Part shown: positions 14,389-15,030 of the stretch, piece by piece
Position numbering within the stretch: the stretch's first letter is position 1
Layout: every line of letters starts with the position of its first letter
Origin: CAZJHX01 sp964545715
GTDB taxonomy: Bacteria; Myxococcota_A; UBA9042; GCA-2863065
Length of the DNA: 15,030 bases
Assembly (NCBI GenBank): GCA_964545715.1
Contig: CAZJHX010000216.1
Location: 1-15,030 of the forward strand
Direction: 5' to 3'
Made by a program: the position numbers and the translations under genes
The notes under the pieces: model-generated
The model's database searches: none
Told to the model about the DNA's origin: nothing
Seen by the model: only the letters and a program-made list of their open reading frames with translations

Positions 14389-15030
14389 GTCGTCAGGATC
14401 ACGGCCAACCAGGCGGGCAAGATGATGGCGGCGGCGCCGATAGCCAGCATCACCTTTGTACGGCCGCCGAGCTTGGCGAGCGCCTCGCCCAGCTCCGATC
14501 GACGCACGATCAATGTGTCCGGGGCCTTTGCGGGCACTGCGACCCTGGCGACGATCGCCGTGGACTCGCGCGGCGGCTCCGGCGCTCGATGCGACGGCGG
14601 CAGGTCTTCGGTGTTGAACATCACGGTTGGTGCGTTTTGCGCGCTGGGCTGTGCCTCCGGCTCCTCGGGGACAGGCGCCGCATCGAAGGCCGATTGACGG
14701 ATGACCGTCTCGGCACGGCTTCGCGTCTCGTGTTGTCGGCGGATCCGCGGGCGCTCCTCGGACTGGCTGATAACGCTGTCGCTCTCGGCTGGGGGGACGT
14801 CGCCCAGCGACGCCAGCAGCAGGTGCTTGAACGCGTGCGCGGTCTTGGGCCGGTCGTCCGGCGCTTTGCTGAGCGCTCGCAACACCGCACGCTCCACCCC
14901 ATACGGGATGGTGCTGGAGGGGCGCTGCTTGGCCATGGGCGCCGGCGGCTCGTTGGCGTGGGCGACCAGGACGTCGAGCATGGAGGGGCCCGTAAACGGG
15001 ACGCGGCCGGTCAGCAGCTCGTAAAGCACG
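14385..15030 (-). CDS. Hanks-type Ser/Thr protein kinase, C-terminal part (5' partial)
   Basis: The visible 214 residues are the end of a eukaryotic-like protein kinase; the catalytic loop lies beyond the window. Subdomain IX-X is seen in LYELLTGRVPFTG, and subdomain XI in RALSKAPDDRP with its conserved Arg. About 110 residues of polar, Arg/Ser/Pro-rich linker follow. The protein ends in a single hydrophobic helix (KVMLAIGAAAIILPAWLAVILTT) almost at the C-terminus, so it looks tail-anchored with no extracytoplasmic sensor domain. The apparent first codon (GTG, 15027-15029) is internal. The stop overlaps the convergent lipoprotein gene's stop by 4 nt. Confidence 0.88.
   Translation of the reverse strand, partial: VLYELLTGRVPFTGPSMLDVLVAHANEPPAPMAKQRPSSTIPYGVERAVLRALSKAPDDRPKTAHAFKHLLLASLGDVPPAESDSVISQSEERPRIRRQHETRSRAETVIRQSAFDAAPVPEEPEAQPSAQNAPTVMFNTEDLPPSHRAPEPPRESTAIVARVAVPAKAPDTLIVRRSELGEALAKLGGRTKVMLAIGAAAIILPAWLAVILTT

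Overview
The window is GC-rich, densely coding bacterial DNA. The gene content points to a predatory or particle-degrading member of Myxococcota (the former Deltaproteobacteria), possibly close to the Bradymonadia/Polyangia type. The evidence is a set of large secreted lipoproteins with acidic or Pro-rich linkers, a matrixin-like protease ending in a MYXO-CTERM-like tail, a Hanks-type Ser/Thr kinase, and small Cys-rich modules of the C-x-K-x-C-G-x-D-G-C type. No rRNA, tRNA, CRISPR or phage gene was found. The lower-rank assignment is a guess.

Layout. (1) 2-3307 (+) is a gingipain-like C25 cysteine protease with Asp-box-like repeats and a C-terminal P domain; its 5' end lies outside the window. 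(2) 3314-5425 (-) is a five-haem c-type cytochrome lipoprotein. (3) Divergent from it, 5526-6731 (+) reads as one gene for a lipoprotein with a thioredoxin-like domain. It is interrupted only by an in-frame TGA at the first redox position of the W-x-P-T-C active site. A hairpin with bacterial SECIS geometry follows that TGA, so I read this as a selenoprotein. (4) 6759-7169 (+) is a small four-helix membrane protein. (5) 7179-7355 is a 177-bp imperfect palindrome resembling a miniature inverted-repeat element. (6) 7376-8458 (+) is a membrane-anchored HEAT-like protein. (7) 10627-11205 and 8463-10616 (-) form a probable operon of a small secreted protein and a matrixin-like metalloprotease. (8) 11434-14388 (+) is a lipoprotein of five repeated PPC-like modules plus a lamin-tail domain. 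(9) 14385-15030 (-) is the C-terminal part of a Ser/Thr protein kinase with a tail anchor, cut by the window edge.

Most products are predicted to be exported: two proteases, three lipoproteins and one small secreted protein. The back-to-back pair of multihaem cytochrome and selenoprotein looks like a periplasmic or outer-membrane redox unit. All three tail-to-tail gene pairs are extremely tight (6 nt apart, 4 nt apart, and 4 nt overlapping), leaving no space for ordinary terminators.

The main discovery candidate is the selenocysteine-containing Cys-rich/thioredoxin lipoprotein, which a standard gene caller would split into two unrelated-looking genes at 6416/6441. The second is the 177-bp palindrome, in which 5 of 8 arm mismatches become G-U pairs in plus-strand RNA.
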